Assembly: GCA_002794785.1 (NCBI GenBank)
Contig: NBBA01000001.1
Span: forward strand, 2,852,001-2,916,000
Source: Coniferiporia sulphurascens
Taxonomy: Eukaryota; Basidiomycota; Agaricomycetes; Hymenochaetales; Hymenochaetaceae
Length of the DNA: 64,000 nucleotides
Direction of reading: 5' to 3'
In this document: positions 54,906-64,000 of the stretch, one piece after another
How the letters are laid out: every line of letters begins with the position of its first letter
How positions within the stretch are numbered: position 1 is the first letter of the stretch
Notes under the pieces: generated by a model
The model's input: only the letters and a program-made list of their open reading frames with translations
Database searches by the model: none
Told to the model about the DNA's origin: nothing
Program-made: the position numbers and the translations under genes

Positions 54906-55939
54906 ATGTCAGAACAAAGACCGATGCCCCGTCTTTTCCTCATCAGACACGGCGAGACAGAGTGGTCTCTCAACGGGCAGGTCTCCTTCAACCCTTTTCG
55001 TCCTCCAAGCTGACAAGTCCGTATATGCTAGACGTCATGTCAGTGTTTATCATCTCGTCCAGTAGACCTAGTCTTTGAACCCCGGCGCCTTTCTGCACGC
55101 AGACGGGAATGTCGGATATCCCTCTCACAGAGAACGGTGAGAATATCATCAAAGAGCGCGCCCCGCGGCTCGTCGGTGAAGGAAGTGCGTATATACACGT
55201 TGTTCCCCCCATGTATTCTGCATACGGGCTGACACTTCGTTCAGAGCTACTTGACCCTAGTACTATCTGTCACGCAATAATCTCCCCTCGCGCACGCGCG
55301 CGCCGCACGTTCGATTTACTTTTTGCTGAACTCCCGGAGGCCCCTCCCCATGAGTTTTCTGAAGAAGTACGGGAGTGGGATTACGGTGACTACGAAGGCC
55401 TTACGCCGAAGCAGATCAAAGAGAAAGACAGGTACTGGAGTATTTGGCGGACAGGGTGCGTACACTCCCCTCCCCTCCGCAGTGTAAATTATTACATCGA
55501 ATTGAGATCTAATGCACCATCGGTCGCAGCTGTCCCGGAGGAGAGAGTTCGGATGAAATGGCCCGACGCGTGGACAGTGTCATTGACAAAGTGCAGGAGA
55601 TCCACAGGAAGTACCTTGAGGAAGGTGTTGGCCGGCGCGATGTTCTTATCGTTGCCCATGGCCACTTCAGCAGGGTATTTGTCTCCCGCTGGGTACAATT
55701 CCCCCTGTGCCTTGGTGATCCAATATCTATCTCTTGCAAAGTCGAACATATTATTTATTTTAACTAACAGGAACACACTTCAATTTTGAACCAGCCGGAG
55801 TACGTCAAAGCTGACTCTTTCCTTAATAAAAGGAGCTAACTTCATTTCTTCTTCAAAGATTGCAATCCTCAGTTACAATCACCGCAACCTTAAGGAACCA
55901 GCGCTTAACGCCCTGAATTTGCATGCCGACCACAGTTAA
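54906..55939 (+). CDS. SHB17: SHB17-like histidine phosphatase (sedoheptulose-1,7-bisphosphatase type)
   Basis: Starts at 54906. Catalytic motif LFLIRHGETEWSLNG, then SDIPLTENGENI, ICHAIISPRARARRTF, EEVREWDYGDYEGLT, YWSIWRTGCPGGE, the second His in LIVAHGHFSRVF, and a final exon pair giving THFNFEPAG and IAILSYNHRNLKEPALN. The order and spacing match yeast Shb17, which hydrolyses sedoheptulose-1,7-bisphosphate to feed ribose synthesis; other phosphoglycerate-mutase-family activities are possible. Splicing 54976 to 55032-55038 (7 nt) to 55103 yields the conserved NGRHTGMSD; this needs a GC donor at 54977. A plain GT-AG choice at 54981 would omit one conserved residue. Divergent from VPS18, 200 bp apart. 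Confidence 0.9.
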
Positions 55940-56398
55940 TTTTGTCGACCGGGACCCGACATAGATATCATGCATGTTAGACAAGAATGGAAATCGTGAA
56001 TGATGAGTAGTTAATTTGATTGTAACAGTATCGTTTATACGTGAATGATGCTTTCTAAAATTTGGGCGACCTCGAGGAAGAGACTAACTAGACGCTAATA
56101 ACAAGGTGGTACACGGATACAGCTAGTCCAAAGGACCAATGGCAGTTCAGACGTGCTCAATCATCAGCCGCCGAACGCCTCCTACGCCGACGGGGCGCAT
56201 CTGGTTCTGGTGTGGGGTACGCGTACGGACTGGGTTCGGCGTCTTCCTCCGTGCTATGCCCTTGGCGTCGCTAAACGAGAGATGTTAGGGGGCGTTTACG
56301 GCACATGCAATGTGCATACCGAAATTCTGCGTTGAATGGTCGTCACGGGCTGGGATGGCCCTTCTATAGGAGATTGTAGTTCTGGTGCGTGGCAAATT
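55940..56398. other. Region between convergent genes, no gene seen
   Basis: About 0.46 kb. A 60-codon frame (56153-56335) has no family similarity. Likely 3' flanks of the SHB17-like and Seipin genes. Confidence 0.45.
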
Positions 56399-57419
56399 TT
56401 AGAAGTACGCTAAAACCTGCAGAAGTGGGAACTTGCCTTTCTGTTCTGTCGCATTTTCATCCAAGTCTGTCGTTGTTCTTTGTTGCAGCATCGATGGCAA
56501 AAGGCATACAGAAAGCATTGAAGCCGAGACCACAAAAAAGGTAATGGATGCAGCCAGCGATAGGCTCAGCGGGAAGGTAGACAAAATGCGGCTACGGAAT
56601 GCATTATGAATTCAGTTCTGAGCCGGAAGTTAAATATTATGGGACATACCGTAGACCCCGAGGGCGTACTTTGCCGTAGAGCGAGGCAGAATATACACTC
56701 AGCTCTCGGCCTTCGCCGCTTCCGAGGGTCCTCCAGCCATCTGCCCTACCAAGCTCAACCCGCGCTTTGACGCGTGTTGAGCCGGTGATGAGAGAAAAGA
56801 CAAGAGGCACGGAAATCTCGACTAGATTCGGCGTACGCGACAGGAAGGTCACAACGCTGGGTGTCGGCGGAACAACCAGGGCCTTCACGTCATAATTGCG
56901 CTCGTTAAGTATGAAGGTAAAAGGTGGCCTTCAACTTACAGGCTTGCGAACGTCTACGATGGTCGTATTCCACTGCGTATGTATGGTGAAGGACACCATG
57001 AAGTTACCGAGAGCAAAGTTGGACTCTGTTGCGGGAACACTGAGGCGGAGCGAGACGTCGTACGGCTGATTAGTGGCAAGGGAGCTGATCTCAAGCTCGG
57101 AATACGGAGATTTTCCCTCCCTATTAAGCGCACAATTAAAATTATGACAAGACCAAAGGAAGGCAGACAGACGCTCTGACCCATATTGTAGATATACTGG
57201 TATAGACCATGCTTCTGCAACGCTGTTCCAGACTAGCCATCCCGCGACGAGCGAGAAGAGTATGAGGACGGGTAAAACACCCAGACATATGAACATGGGG
57301 ACAAGCTTGGGGAGCGTTGCATTATTGAGACGGCGCAGAACGGGTCGAAGTAGGGCTGAGAGACGGCCAAGGACGGGCAGGCTTGGGCGTCGCCCTCCGG
57401 AAGTATCAGTGTCTTCCAT
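56399..57419 (-). CDS. SEI1: Seipin-family lipid droplet protein
   Basis: The start is taken at 57419 (MEDTDTSGGRRPSLPVL); an in-frame ATG at 57464 adds 15 residues. TM1 is LVPMFICLGVLPVLILFSLVAGWLVW. The lumenal beta-sandwich reads VYLQYGEGKSPYSELEI, NQPYDVSLRLSVPATESNFALGNFMV, RKPALVVPPTP, EISVPLVFSLITGSTRVKARVELGRADGW and ELSVYSASLYGKVRPRGLR, then TM2 (STFPLSLSLAASITFFVVSASM). The short C-tail ends LLQVLAYF. Four exons of about 300 residues in total. Seipin forms oligomers at ER-lipid droplet junctions that control droplet biogenesis. Motif order is that of fungal seipins. It shares a CACGTG-containing promoter with the divergent gene at 57524. Confidence 0.9.
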
Positions 57420-57465
57420 GGCGCGTCTAAAGCAACGAGTCGTGGTCTTGACCTGGTCTCCCAAT

Positions 57466-57471
57466 CACGTG
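57466..57471. promoter_or_regulatory. CACGTG element in the Seipin / unknown-gene bidirectional promoter
   Basis: Lies nearly midway between the two divergent starts (47 bp from Seipin, 53 bp from the gene at 57524), preceded by CCAAT on the plus strand (CCAATCACGTG). A short shared core promoter is likely. Confidence 0.4.
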
Positions 57472-57523
57472 CTTCGCGCCCCATAATAGTGGCCATGTCT
57501 GCTTGTGCCGCCGCCATCTCTAT

Positions 57524-58192
57524 ATGCCAGTCGCGGACTCGATTTTCGACCCGAGAGCGTTGCTCGGTCTCTCACCCTCGTCTGAGGCTCTGCAAGGCTA
57601 TCTGAGGCAGCTCGCATCGCTCACAACGTCTGAACATGTTCCCAGTCCGGAGATAAAATCATATCCCGATGCCCTGTACATGAATTACTATCCATTGGGT
57701 TTGAGTCTCTTGTTCGTTACGAGGGATGGTTCAAAGTCCATCACCCGAGACGATGTACACGGGGAGAAACTCGCGCTCGACAGCATCGACATTTACAACG
57801 TAGAACCTATTCAGCTTAACGCAGAGACTGCAGGGCCTCGCTCGCCCGCAGGGTCATCCTCAACGGCCAATGCTTACTCCTCGCACCCCGTTGCTTCGCT
57901 CGCGCTTCGTCTGTTGCCATCCAAGGAGGAAGGCAAGTCGCGTCCAACGGAGGTCCGCATTTCTCCGTCGTCAACCGGGAAGGAAATTGTGGGCGCGCTG
58001 GAAGAGCCCGACAGGAAGGGTGGCGGCGCGGGACCTGCGTCCGGTTCGATCGGCATCTGGTGCGAATGGTCGCGTGATGGGATCATGGTTGAATTTGGGG
58101 GCATCGATGCAAGAGGCCCGCAGGCCTGGGATCGGGGAAAGGACGCAAAGTGGAGGGTGTTGACTCTGTTTCGGCCAAATTCAAAGGAGTAG
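57524..58192 (+). CDS. Conserved fungal protein of unknown function
   Basis: The ATG at 57524 (MPVADSIFDPRALLGLSPSSEALQGYLRQLA) gives an uninterrupted 222-residue frame. The segment KSYPDALYMNYYPLGLSLLFVTRDG and the C-terminal GIWCEWSRDGIMVEFGGIDARGPQAWDRGKDAKW look like conserved beta-strand-rich blocks, and I recall similar fungal hypothetical proteins, but I cannot give a function. No signal peptide or membrane helix. Intronless, divergent from Seipin. Confidence 0.75.
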   Translation: MPVADSIFDPRALLGLSPSSEALQGYLRQLASLTTSEHVPSPEIKSYPDALYMNYYPLGLSLLFVTRDGSKSITRDDVHGEKLALDSIDIYNVEPIQLNAETAGPRSPAGSSSTANAYSSHPVASLALRLLPSKEEGKSRPTEVRISPSSTGKEIVGALEEPDRKGGGAGPASGSIGIWCEWSRDGIMVEFGGIDARGPQAWDRGKDAKWRVLTLFRPNSKE

Positions 58193-58419
58193 CTATGAAT
58201 AGGTGTTATACACCAGCAAGTTTATTTTATTTTATTTGAAGAAGAAAATAATGTTCGAATTTATGGAAATATTGGCGAATTGTTATCACAAGTAGTTGGT
58301 ATGACATCAGCGCTGGGTTAATTGGAATTGCATGTGAATTGGCTACTCGGCTCTGCTCTGCTATAAGGATGTCGCCACGAGGGTGCGTCGGTGCGTCTGC
58401 TTCTTTCTGACGAACGACC

Positions 58420-59388
58420 ATGGCCGCGCCTCCTGAAGTTAACACTCTCGACCTGTCGGGAACATATATTATGGTAGCAGGCTACTACATGCTCATAAAA
58501 TGACGCGTCCTAACGGAACATTAAACAGAACAAGACACTTAGTGATGGTACGCGTCCAGAACGCAGTTTGCTCGCATCCCAGTGTTCAGAGTAGTGATGC
58601 CGACGCACTGTATTCTCCAGACACGGACAGGATCTTATCTCTACAGGGCATTGGCTGGGCCAAGCGCAGGATCATAAGGATGCTGACTATCACGCTCTAT
58701 GTCAAACACTACAAAGATGACGAGGGCGAAGAACACGTCGATATCTATCAGGCCGCGGGGAGCGTTGATGAGAACTTCGAGCAGCGCACGTTGGACTGGA
58801 CGGACCGTGCTGTTGAGGACAAGACGTTCGGGCCAGTCGGTAAATTTGCCTGACTTCCGGAACCCTGTGCATATTCTGACATGTTCTACCCTGACGCTAC
58901 AAGTCGGCAAATCGCGCAGAATCAAAGTTGAAGACGTCGAAGATGGCTGGCAAAAGGACGGCTGGCTCTCCGATACCCTTGAGAAAGGTGCCATCGAGGC
59001 TCACACCGTAAGCGACACTCCAAAGTCTGGGAGGACGTGGATAGCCAATCAGGTACGTTGCAGCGCACGAACGAGACATCTTTGCCTGTACTGTAATCGC
59101 TGTCGGCGCCCTCCCATTCCTGCAGAGTGGCCCCCCGCCTGCTTTTAATTTTGTGAAGCGAAGCAAATGATGCGACTAACTGCTTCCTGTTTTAAAAAGA
59201 TCTGGGGCTTTGCAGAAATAAACGGAGAACGGAAATACACAAGGAAAATTCACTTCGTCGGGCCGCAGGGTGAAGACATCAAGGCAGTTCTAGTCTATGA
59301 CTACCGTGAGTTCCCAAATAATCGTCGGAGACTTCCAGCGCCGTCCAACTCACCTTATAATTTAGAGGGACCCAACACCAGGTTTTGA
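58420..59388 (+). CDS. Conserved small fungal protein, lipocalin-like pattern (function unknown)
   Basis: Five or more exons: 58420-58473 (MAAPPEVNTLDLSGTYIM), 58529-58547 (19 nt), 58621 onwards, then two further exons to the stop at 59386-59388. Splicing through the 19-nt exon gives GTYIMNKTLSDDTDRILSLQGIGWAKRR, which fits a fungal family I remember: a first strand, a conserved NKTLSDDTD.IL.LQG.GW block, ITLYVKHYKDDEGEEHVDI, RTLDWTDR, GKSRRIKVEDV, TPKSGRTWIANQIWGFAEINGERKYTR and VYDYQGPN. The alternating strands and W/Y spacing suggest a small beta-barrel binding a hydrophobic ligand; that is inference. About 190 residues. Confidence 0.8.
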
Positions 59389-59667
59389 GTTTGATAAAGA
59401 TAAGGAGACACGGTCTTCCGCTTTAACCAGCCGACCATCTGTACCTGTTTGCCTGTAGTAGGTTAAGCATACTGTATACCTTGTACATGTTGTACAGTAG
59501 GATGGGAATGTAATTATGGACTCTTATAGTCACGTGGTCGGTTGTTTATGACAACGGTCAGACGGTCTTGAGAGTTGAGGCCGCCGGCGCCGTGTGTCCG
59601 TGCCCTAGTAGGCATGCTCTTGCCTCCCTCTTCCAAATAGCTTCAGCTCCTCTATCATCTGGTGTCT
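59389..59667. other. Promoter region of the LCCL gene
   Basis: Contains CACGTG at 59531-59536, 132 bp upstream of the LCCL start. No gene seen. Confidence 0.35.
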
Positions 59668-61810
59668 ATGGACGTACTGGAATTCAGAAGGGGCTCAAGC
59701 CTGGATATGTCCACCTTGGACGGCACGGCGTCCCACCCGAAACTTGACGAAGAACGTACTTTCAGACTTGAGACCGTGGCAAATGAGGCTGGTTCTTTCA
59801 ACCGTGTTTCCTCTGTTCATTCGATATTGAGAACACCGAGTACAATCAAAGAGCGCTTGCTTAGACGCGCTAGATTAAAGTGTCCCTTCTTATACCATTA
59901 CGCGAGAATAGCCGTGATTTATGTGCGTGGACCGACGCCAAAAGTGGACTTGTCAGGTCCGAGTCTATACAGAGTTCTGTAAAGCATAGGAAGCTGATAG
60001 AACTACATTATCTAGATCCTATACCCATTCTTGGTCGCTCGTTCTCCTTTAGGGGCAGAAGTTTGATGCTCACTTTTGAATCTACTGTACTTCAGTGGAG
60101 TCGGCCCCTTGCATCGAAATGGTTGTTAGCTTTTCTTGTTGCCGCATACATCATCTCCCTTTCATTTCTAACGAGAGCGCAATTTTACCTCACCCCGTCC
60201 GACGCGTGGATAGGGTGTACATCTACGTACTGGCTTGCAAACGATGGGTGCGGACTGGATGGCCAAAGCTGTGGGCCGTTTGATAATTCAAGTCTTGATT
60301 TCCGCTGTCCTGCTCAGTGCACCTCTGTTGTCCTGGCAAACCCACGTACAATAGGAGATATACAGGTTGATGGTGTTCCCCTTATTGTTGGTGGGGGGGA
60401 CGGGAATCAAACATACCGGGGCGATTCGTTCATCTGTTCTGCAGCCGTTCACGCGTGAGTATTAATTATACTATCCCCTCGAATATGGTACCAACATCCT
60501 CGCAGCGGTTTATTCAAGGACTCTACTGGCGGATGTGGCTCGCTGGACCTCATCGGGAATTTTACCGACTTCTTGTCTCTGACGGCACATGGTTTGACGT
60601 CAGCTCCTTTCCCTACAGTGTTTCCTTTGTCCTTCCGTTACGGCCTGAACACAGCGCTTTCGCATTGTACTGATCTCAGAGATTATGCATTGGCCTTCAA
60701 TATCATCGTGACAGCATTGTTATTCATCCTCCTCAGGCCGAAGCCGATCGTCTTATACTGGTCTCTCGTTTGCATAGGATTTTGGCACGTCTCACTATTT
60801 TCACAGCCGCAAGACTACCCCCCTCCTTTAGATGTCGCTTTTGGAGCATTCTTACCGACGCTCTTTGTTGCCTATGCCTTCTGGCGTCTTGCCTTCCGCT
60901 TCGTCCTTCCCGCATTTTCGAAGGCGCCTATCGAACGCTCAGTGTGGTATCTAGCGGCATTTTGGCCCGGGGTCCTCTTGAACCTCGTGACGGAGAAAAT
61001 CCCCATTGATAGGCTGGTTGCTAGTGACATAGATGGAAACAAGGGTGCTTTGACGGCCGTGATCATAATTGCAGTTGTTGTCTTTGTCATTGTGGTCAAC
61101 CAGGTCCGTGTTATCCGCAAGACAGGGTGGCTACCGCATTATCTTGCCTGGTACATTGCGGGTGGGCTAGTCGCACTGGTCTTGTCTCAACTGCCAAATC
61201 TACAGTTGCGTCTGCACCACTACATCTTTGCCATGGTATTGATACCCGGGACGGCCTTCCCTACGCGCCTTTCCGCAATATACCAGTCCTTCTTATTGGG
61301 GATGTTCCTCAACGGCATTGCGGCATTTGGGTTTGACTCTATTCTACAAACAGCTGCAGATGTAAGTTGCGATACGTACTCGCCGCCTCCCCTTATTTCT
61401 TACACTCCACTTTTAGCTTCGTCGCGATGCAGCCCAAGGCACATTGCTTCCATCGTTTATCACCAACTCGACAACATACAATTCATCAATACCTTTGTCC
61501 AATCAGACGATTTTCTGGGAAGCAATTCAAGATCCGGATGACGGATGGAATGGGTTCGCTTTGCTAGTTGACGACGTTGAACGATACACGGGTACTGCGC
61601 TAAACTTTTCCCTTGCTGTACTTCAGGAGGGTATCCCGCACTTCTTCCGACTTGCAGTAAGCGATCTTTGTTACCTGTTGAACTGTCCTGTCTATAATAA
61701 CGGTTCTTTGCGTTCAGTTCCAAAGCGACGGTACGAGTGGAGACTTTACCAAAGCGGCTACGCTTTGGCCGAACGGAACATGGGTCGACCCCCTCCTGGG
61801 TCCCTCATAG
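59668..61810 (+). CDS. LCCL-domain multi-pass membrane protein
   Basis: Starts at 59668 (MDVLEFRRGSSLDMSTLDG). Splicing at the GTCCGA donor (about 59958) joins PKVDLS to DPIPILGRSFSF. TM1 is WLLAFLVAAYIISLSFL, followed by the LCCL domain with WIGCTSTYWLANDGCGLDGQSC, FRCPAQCTSVVLANPRTIGD, VGGGDGNQTYRGDSFICSAAVHAG and GGCGSLDL, whose Cys pairs and YRGDSFIC core are diagnostic. At least six further transmembrane helices follow. A lumenal C-terminal part ends TKAATLWPNGTWVDPLLGPS. About 660 residues in five or so exons. Fungal LCCL membrane proteins are conserved but lack a defined function; the domain may bind lipid or polysaccharide. TM topology suggests plasma or vacuolar membrane. Confidence 0.88.
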
Positions 61811-62081
61811 TCGCTTCTCGTAGTAGACTGTATTATTGTTTCGGATGTCAGACGGACTATACTGACTGTCCCTTGGATCTTGTTACCTGTAGTGTATTCA
61901 GTGAAGTCCCGATATAGTTATGAGAGCATGGGTAAGCGAACACGTAATAAGTATCAACGTATAATAAAGTTCAGCTTCGGAAACAGCTCTCAGACGCTCG
62001 CAGCCACGCGGGTCGAGATCCTGCTACCACTGAAGCTCGTACATCGGGTAACTTTCAGTGCGACAAAAAAATCTTGTCGAG

Positions 62082-62925
62082 ATGCCGTCTCGCCCATCTC
62101 GCAAACCCAAGTTTGCTGAACCTCAACGTGAGCACGGCAGGGGCTGCGCAATAGCTCAATCTCTTGACAATTTATGTGACCTTCCCTCCTCCTCAGACTT
62201 CAGCCCGCTTGCCGACTCGAGCAGATGGTACTGTAACTTGTGCTCGAGTCCGTCGCTTGCAGAGCACAGTAGCATGTCTGCACAACTTGCTTTGAGACAC
62301 GAAAAGAGCGGCCCCCACAAACAGAAGGTCCGTGAGCACGAGTCATGGAATCCGCAGCCGGGTGTCGATGCGTGGCTTCACGGAGCCGACTACAACAATT
62401 TTTTTGAGAGCAAGGTGTCCGAGCGAATGGACCATGTAGATCAGCTCAAGGATATCATTCCGTTCTGGCAACAGCAAATCGAGGCGGCAGAACGCGGGGA
62501 AACGCTACGGTATGGGGAGTTTTTGGATACATTGGCGCAGAAAAAGAATGAAGACGAAGAACCTGTGTGGAATGTGCCGATGCCAGACTGGGCACTTGAG
62601 CCGGTCGGCGGTGAGGATCGCTCGTCCGAGACGGGCCATGTTCAGCATTCCGAGGACCTCGACGGATCGCAACATGATCCGGAAGCGGACGAAGAGGTAC
62701 CTCCACAAGGGAGTCTCGAGCATGATTCGTTCATGTTTGTGGAAAGCGTTGCAAATATGAATCACGTCGACGCGGAACGAAAAAAACGCTTGCATAAATT
62801 CTACAAGGTGAGTTACAAGAGCGGTCGGAGTCGAAATCGATATGCATATGTGAACATTGTAGGTTCCCACGACTGAGAAGCTGGAACGCATCCAGGAACT
62901 CATAGACGTCCTACGCACCGCATGA
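62082..62925 (+). CDS. Unidentified acidic protein with Cys/His-rich N-terminal segment
   Basis: The ATG at 62082 opens MPSRPSRKPKFAEPQ. Either the frame reads through or an intron at about 62127-62196 is removed. The segment WYCNLCSSPSLAEHSSMSAQLALRHEKSGPHKQ has a C-x2-C and several His, resembling a degenerate zinc finger. It then reads WNPQPGVDAWLHGADYNNFFESKVSERMDHVDQLKDIIPFW, a helical stretch, and an acidic C-terminus. The last exon adds VPTTEKLERIQELIDVLRTA. About 250-280 residues. I cannot assign a family. Confidence 0.65.
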
Positions 62926-63296
62926 GTGGACCCGGATGCGCAGTCATCCGGCGGCCTGATCACGACGAGCACTATTAACACGATTTAACGTTACGACTAT
63001 AGACCATATTATGCTTGCACAAACGACACCTGTAAAATTAACTACGGTCCATTTACGCGCCTCCGATGAAAGCTTTTTCGAGGTTCTTCAAGTTCATTTT
63101 TCTCTAAATAATTTTGTGTTCGGGGCAGTGCAGTAATAGCAATATTAATCCGATGAGGTCAGAGGCCTAGTGATCACGAGAGGCGCTAATTGGGTGTGCT
63201 CCCATTTGCAGAATGGTGGTGTACGGGGCGCGCAGATACTTAAACAGCTTCCTGCTGCGCTGCCCCTTTACTACACACCTTGTTTCTTCCTGCAAT
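62926..63296. other. Promoter region of the WW-domain gene
   Basis: About 0.37 kb, AT-rich in the middle; no gene seen. Confidence 0.4.
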
Positions 63297-64000
63297 ATGT
63301 TCAATGATGACGATCTCCCCGACGGCTGGGTCAAGGAGTTTGATGAGCGATACCAACAATTCTACTATGTAGGCAGCCATACGCATGAGCCCTTGTCTCA
63401 AGTCACATTCGCTGATACTCGCACTCAGGTTGATACCCGTGCAGAACCTCAGCCCAGATCTATCTGGGTGCACCCATACAAAGATGAGCAATACCTGAGG
63501 GAGCATCCTGCGGTCCGCGAGAAACTCGCAAGGCAACGGAGTCCGATGAGCCACACTCCTCCACACGGTCCACCTCCTGCACAAGATCGCCCGCCCTCTT
63601 ACCGCGATGCCTCTTCCAGTTCGCTCGCCGGATCATCTTCACCGGGAAACTCGGTAGATAGAGGAAGCGATAGGGATAAAAAGTCGCTTTTTGGAAAACT
63701 TAAAGACAAGGCCATTGGTACGAAGGAGGAAAGGGATGCAGCAAGGCGTGCAGAGCGAGCGATGGCCGAAGATCGCAGACGACGAGCCGAGGCTGATTAC
63801 ATCGCGCAACAACAAGCACGGCAGCAACAATACGGCCAGCGAGCGTACTATAACGGGTACCCTCAGCAGGGTCAACAATATGGGGGCGGATACAACTACG
63901 GCCCCAGCCCTGGTCCACAGTATGTACAACAAGCACAGGCACCTCAGCGCCGTTCTGGCATGGGAGGCATGGGAGGCATGGCCTTGCCGCTCATCGGTGG
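63297..64000 (+). CDS. WW-domain protein (3' end cut by window edge)
   Basis: Starts at 63297 (MFNDDDLPDGWVKEFDERYQQFYY). A 5' intron from about 63369 to 63429 ends at CACTCAG, and the WW domain is completed by VDTRAEPQPRSIWVHPY; the two Trp are present and the final Pro is replaced by the HPY pattern common in fungal WW proteins. Then comes a Pro/Ser-rich PPSYRDA (itself a PY-like motif), a basic coiled segment (KLKDKAIGTKEERDAARRAERAMAED), a Gln/Tyr/Gly-rich region and GMGGMGGM repeats at the right edge. Similar fungal proteins end in a glycine-rich, possibly membrane-anchoring tail, but the remainder is off the window. Confidence 0.85.
   Translation, partial: MFNDDDLPDGWVKEFDERYQQFYYVGSHTHEPLSQVTFADTRTQVDTRAEPQPRSIWVHPYKDEQYLREHPAVREKLARQRSPMSHTPPHGPPPAQDRPPSYRDASSSSLAGSSSPGNSVDRGSDRDKKSLFGKLKDKAIGTKEERDAARRAERAMAEDRRRRAEADYIAQQQARQQQYGQRAYYNGYPQQGQQYGGGYNYGPSPGPQYVQQAQAPQRRSGMGGMGGMALPLIG

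Noticed and set aside
63960..63985. Tandem GGCATGGGA units at the right edge
   Set aside because: Part of the Gly/Met-rich coding tail of the WW-domain protein, not an independent repeat element.
1..64000. CRISPR arrays, bacterial operons, insertion sequences, rRNA genes
   Set aside because: None seen; the window is a eukaryotic nuclear sequence with spliceosomal introns throughout.

Overview
This is a nuclear genomic window from a filamentous basidiomycete fungus, most likely Agaricomycotina. Genes are dense and broken by many short introns (about 45-80 nt, GT..AG, often with a CTNAC/CTGAC-like branch site). The gene set is fungal: an X325/BIM1 copper protein, Byr4, Seipin, an LCCL membrane protein, the Dsl1 subunit Sec39, Vam7 and Vps18. 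I cannot name the species. Most gene models were built by splicing by eye and checking reading phase and family similarity from memory; no search was run.

Left part (1-22.8 kb): WDR70-like WD40 protein (-, runs off the left edge); small unknown protein (+); frataxin (-); X325/BIM1-like GPI-anchored copper protein (-) and a CTR copper transporter (-); mitochondrial rhodanese (+); a doubtful small membrane-protein gene (-); Vam7 SNARE (-); DUF7053-like protein (-); SNF4/AMPK gamma (-); SSH4-like SPRY protein (-); TVP23 (+); dual-specificity phosphatase (-); mitochondrial m-AAA protease (+).

Middle (22.8-38.8 kb): about 4.2 kb with no recognisable gene, then NIP7 (-) divergent from NRDE2 (+), Byr4 (+), an Mpv17/PMP22 protein (-) and the citrate/oxoglutarate carrier YHM2 (-).

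Right part (38.8-64 kb): long coiled-coil protein (-) divergent from urease accessory protein UreD (+), Sec39 (+), a Ser-rich unknown protein (-) divergent from CGR1 (+), Vps18 (-) divergent from a SHB17-like phosphatase (+), Seipin (-) divergent from a conserved unknown (+), a conserved small fungal protein (+), an LCCL-domain membrane protein (+), an unknown coiled/acidic protein (+), and a WW-domain protein (+) running off the right edge.

Themes: iron and copper handling (frataxin, X325, CTR side by side on one strand), mitochondria (frataxin, rhodanese, m-AAA protease, YHM2), and vacuole/Golgi/ER traffic (Vam7, Ssh4, Tvp23, Sec39, Vps18). The most unusual feature is gene structure. Several conserved proteins can only be rebuilt through very small exons (two consecutive 3-nt exons in YHM2, 7 nt in the SHB17-like gene, 10 and 23 nt in TVP23, 13 nt in VPS18, 19 nt in the gene at 58420), and two introns appear to use GC donors.
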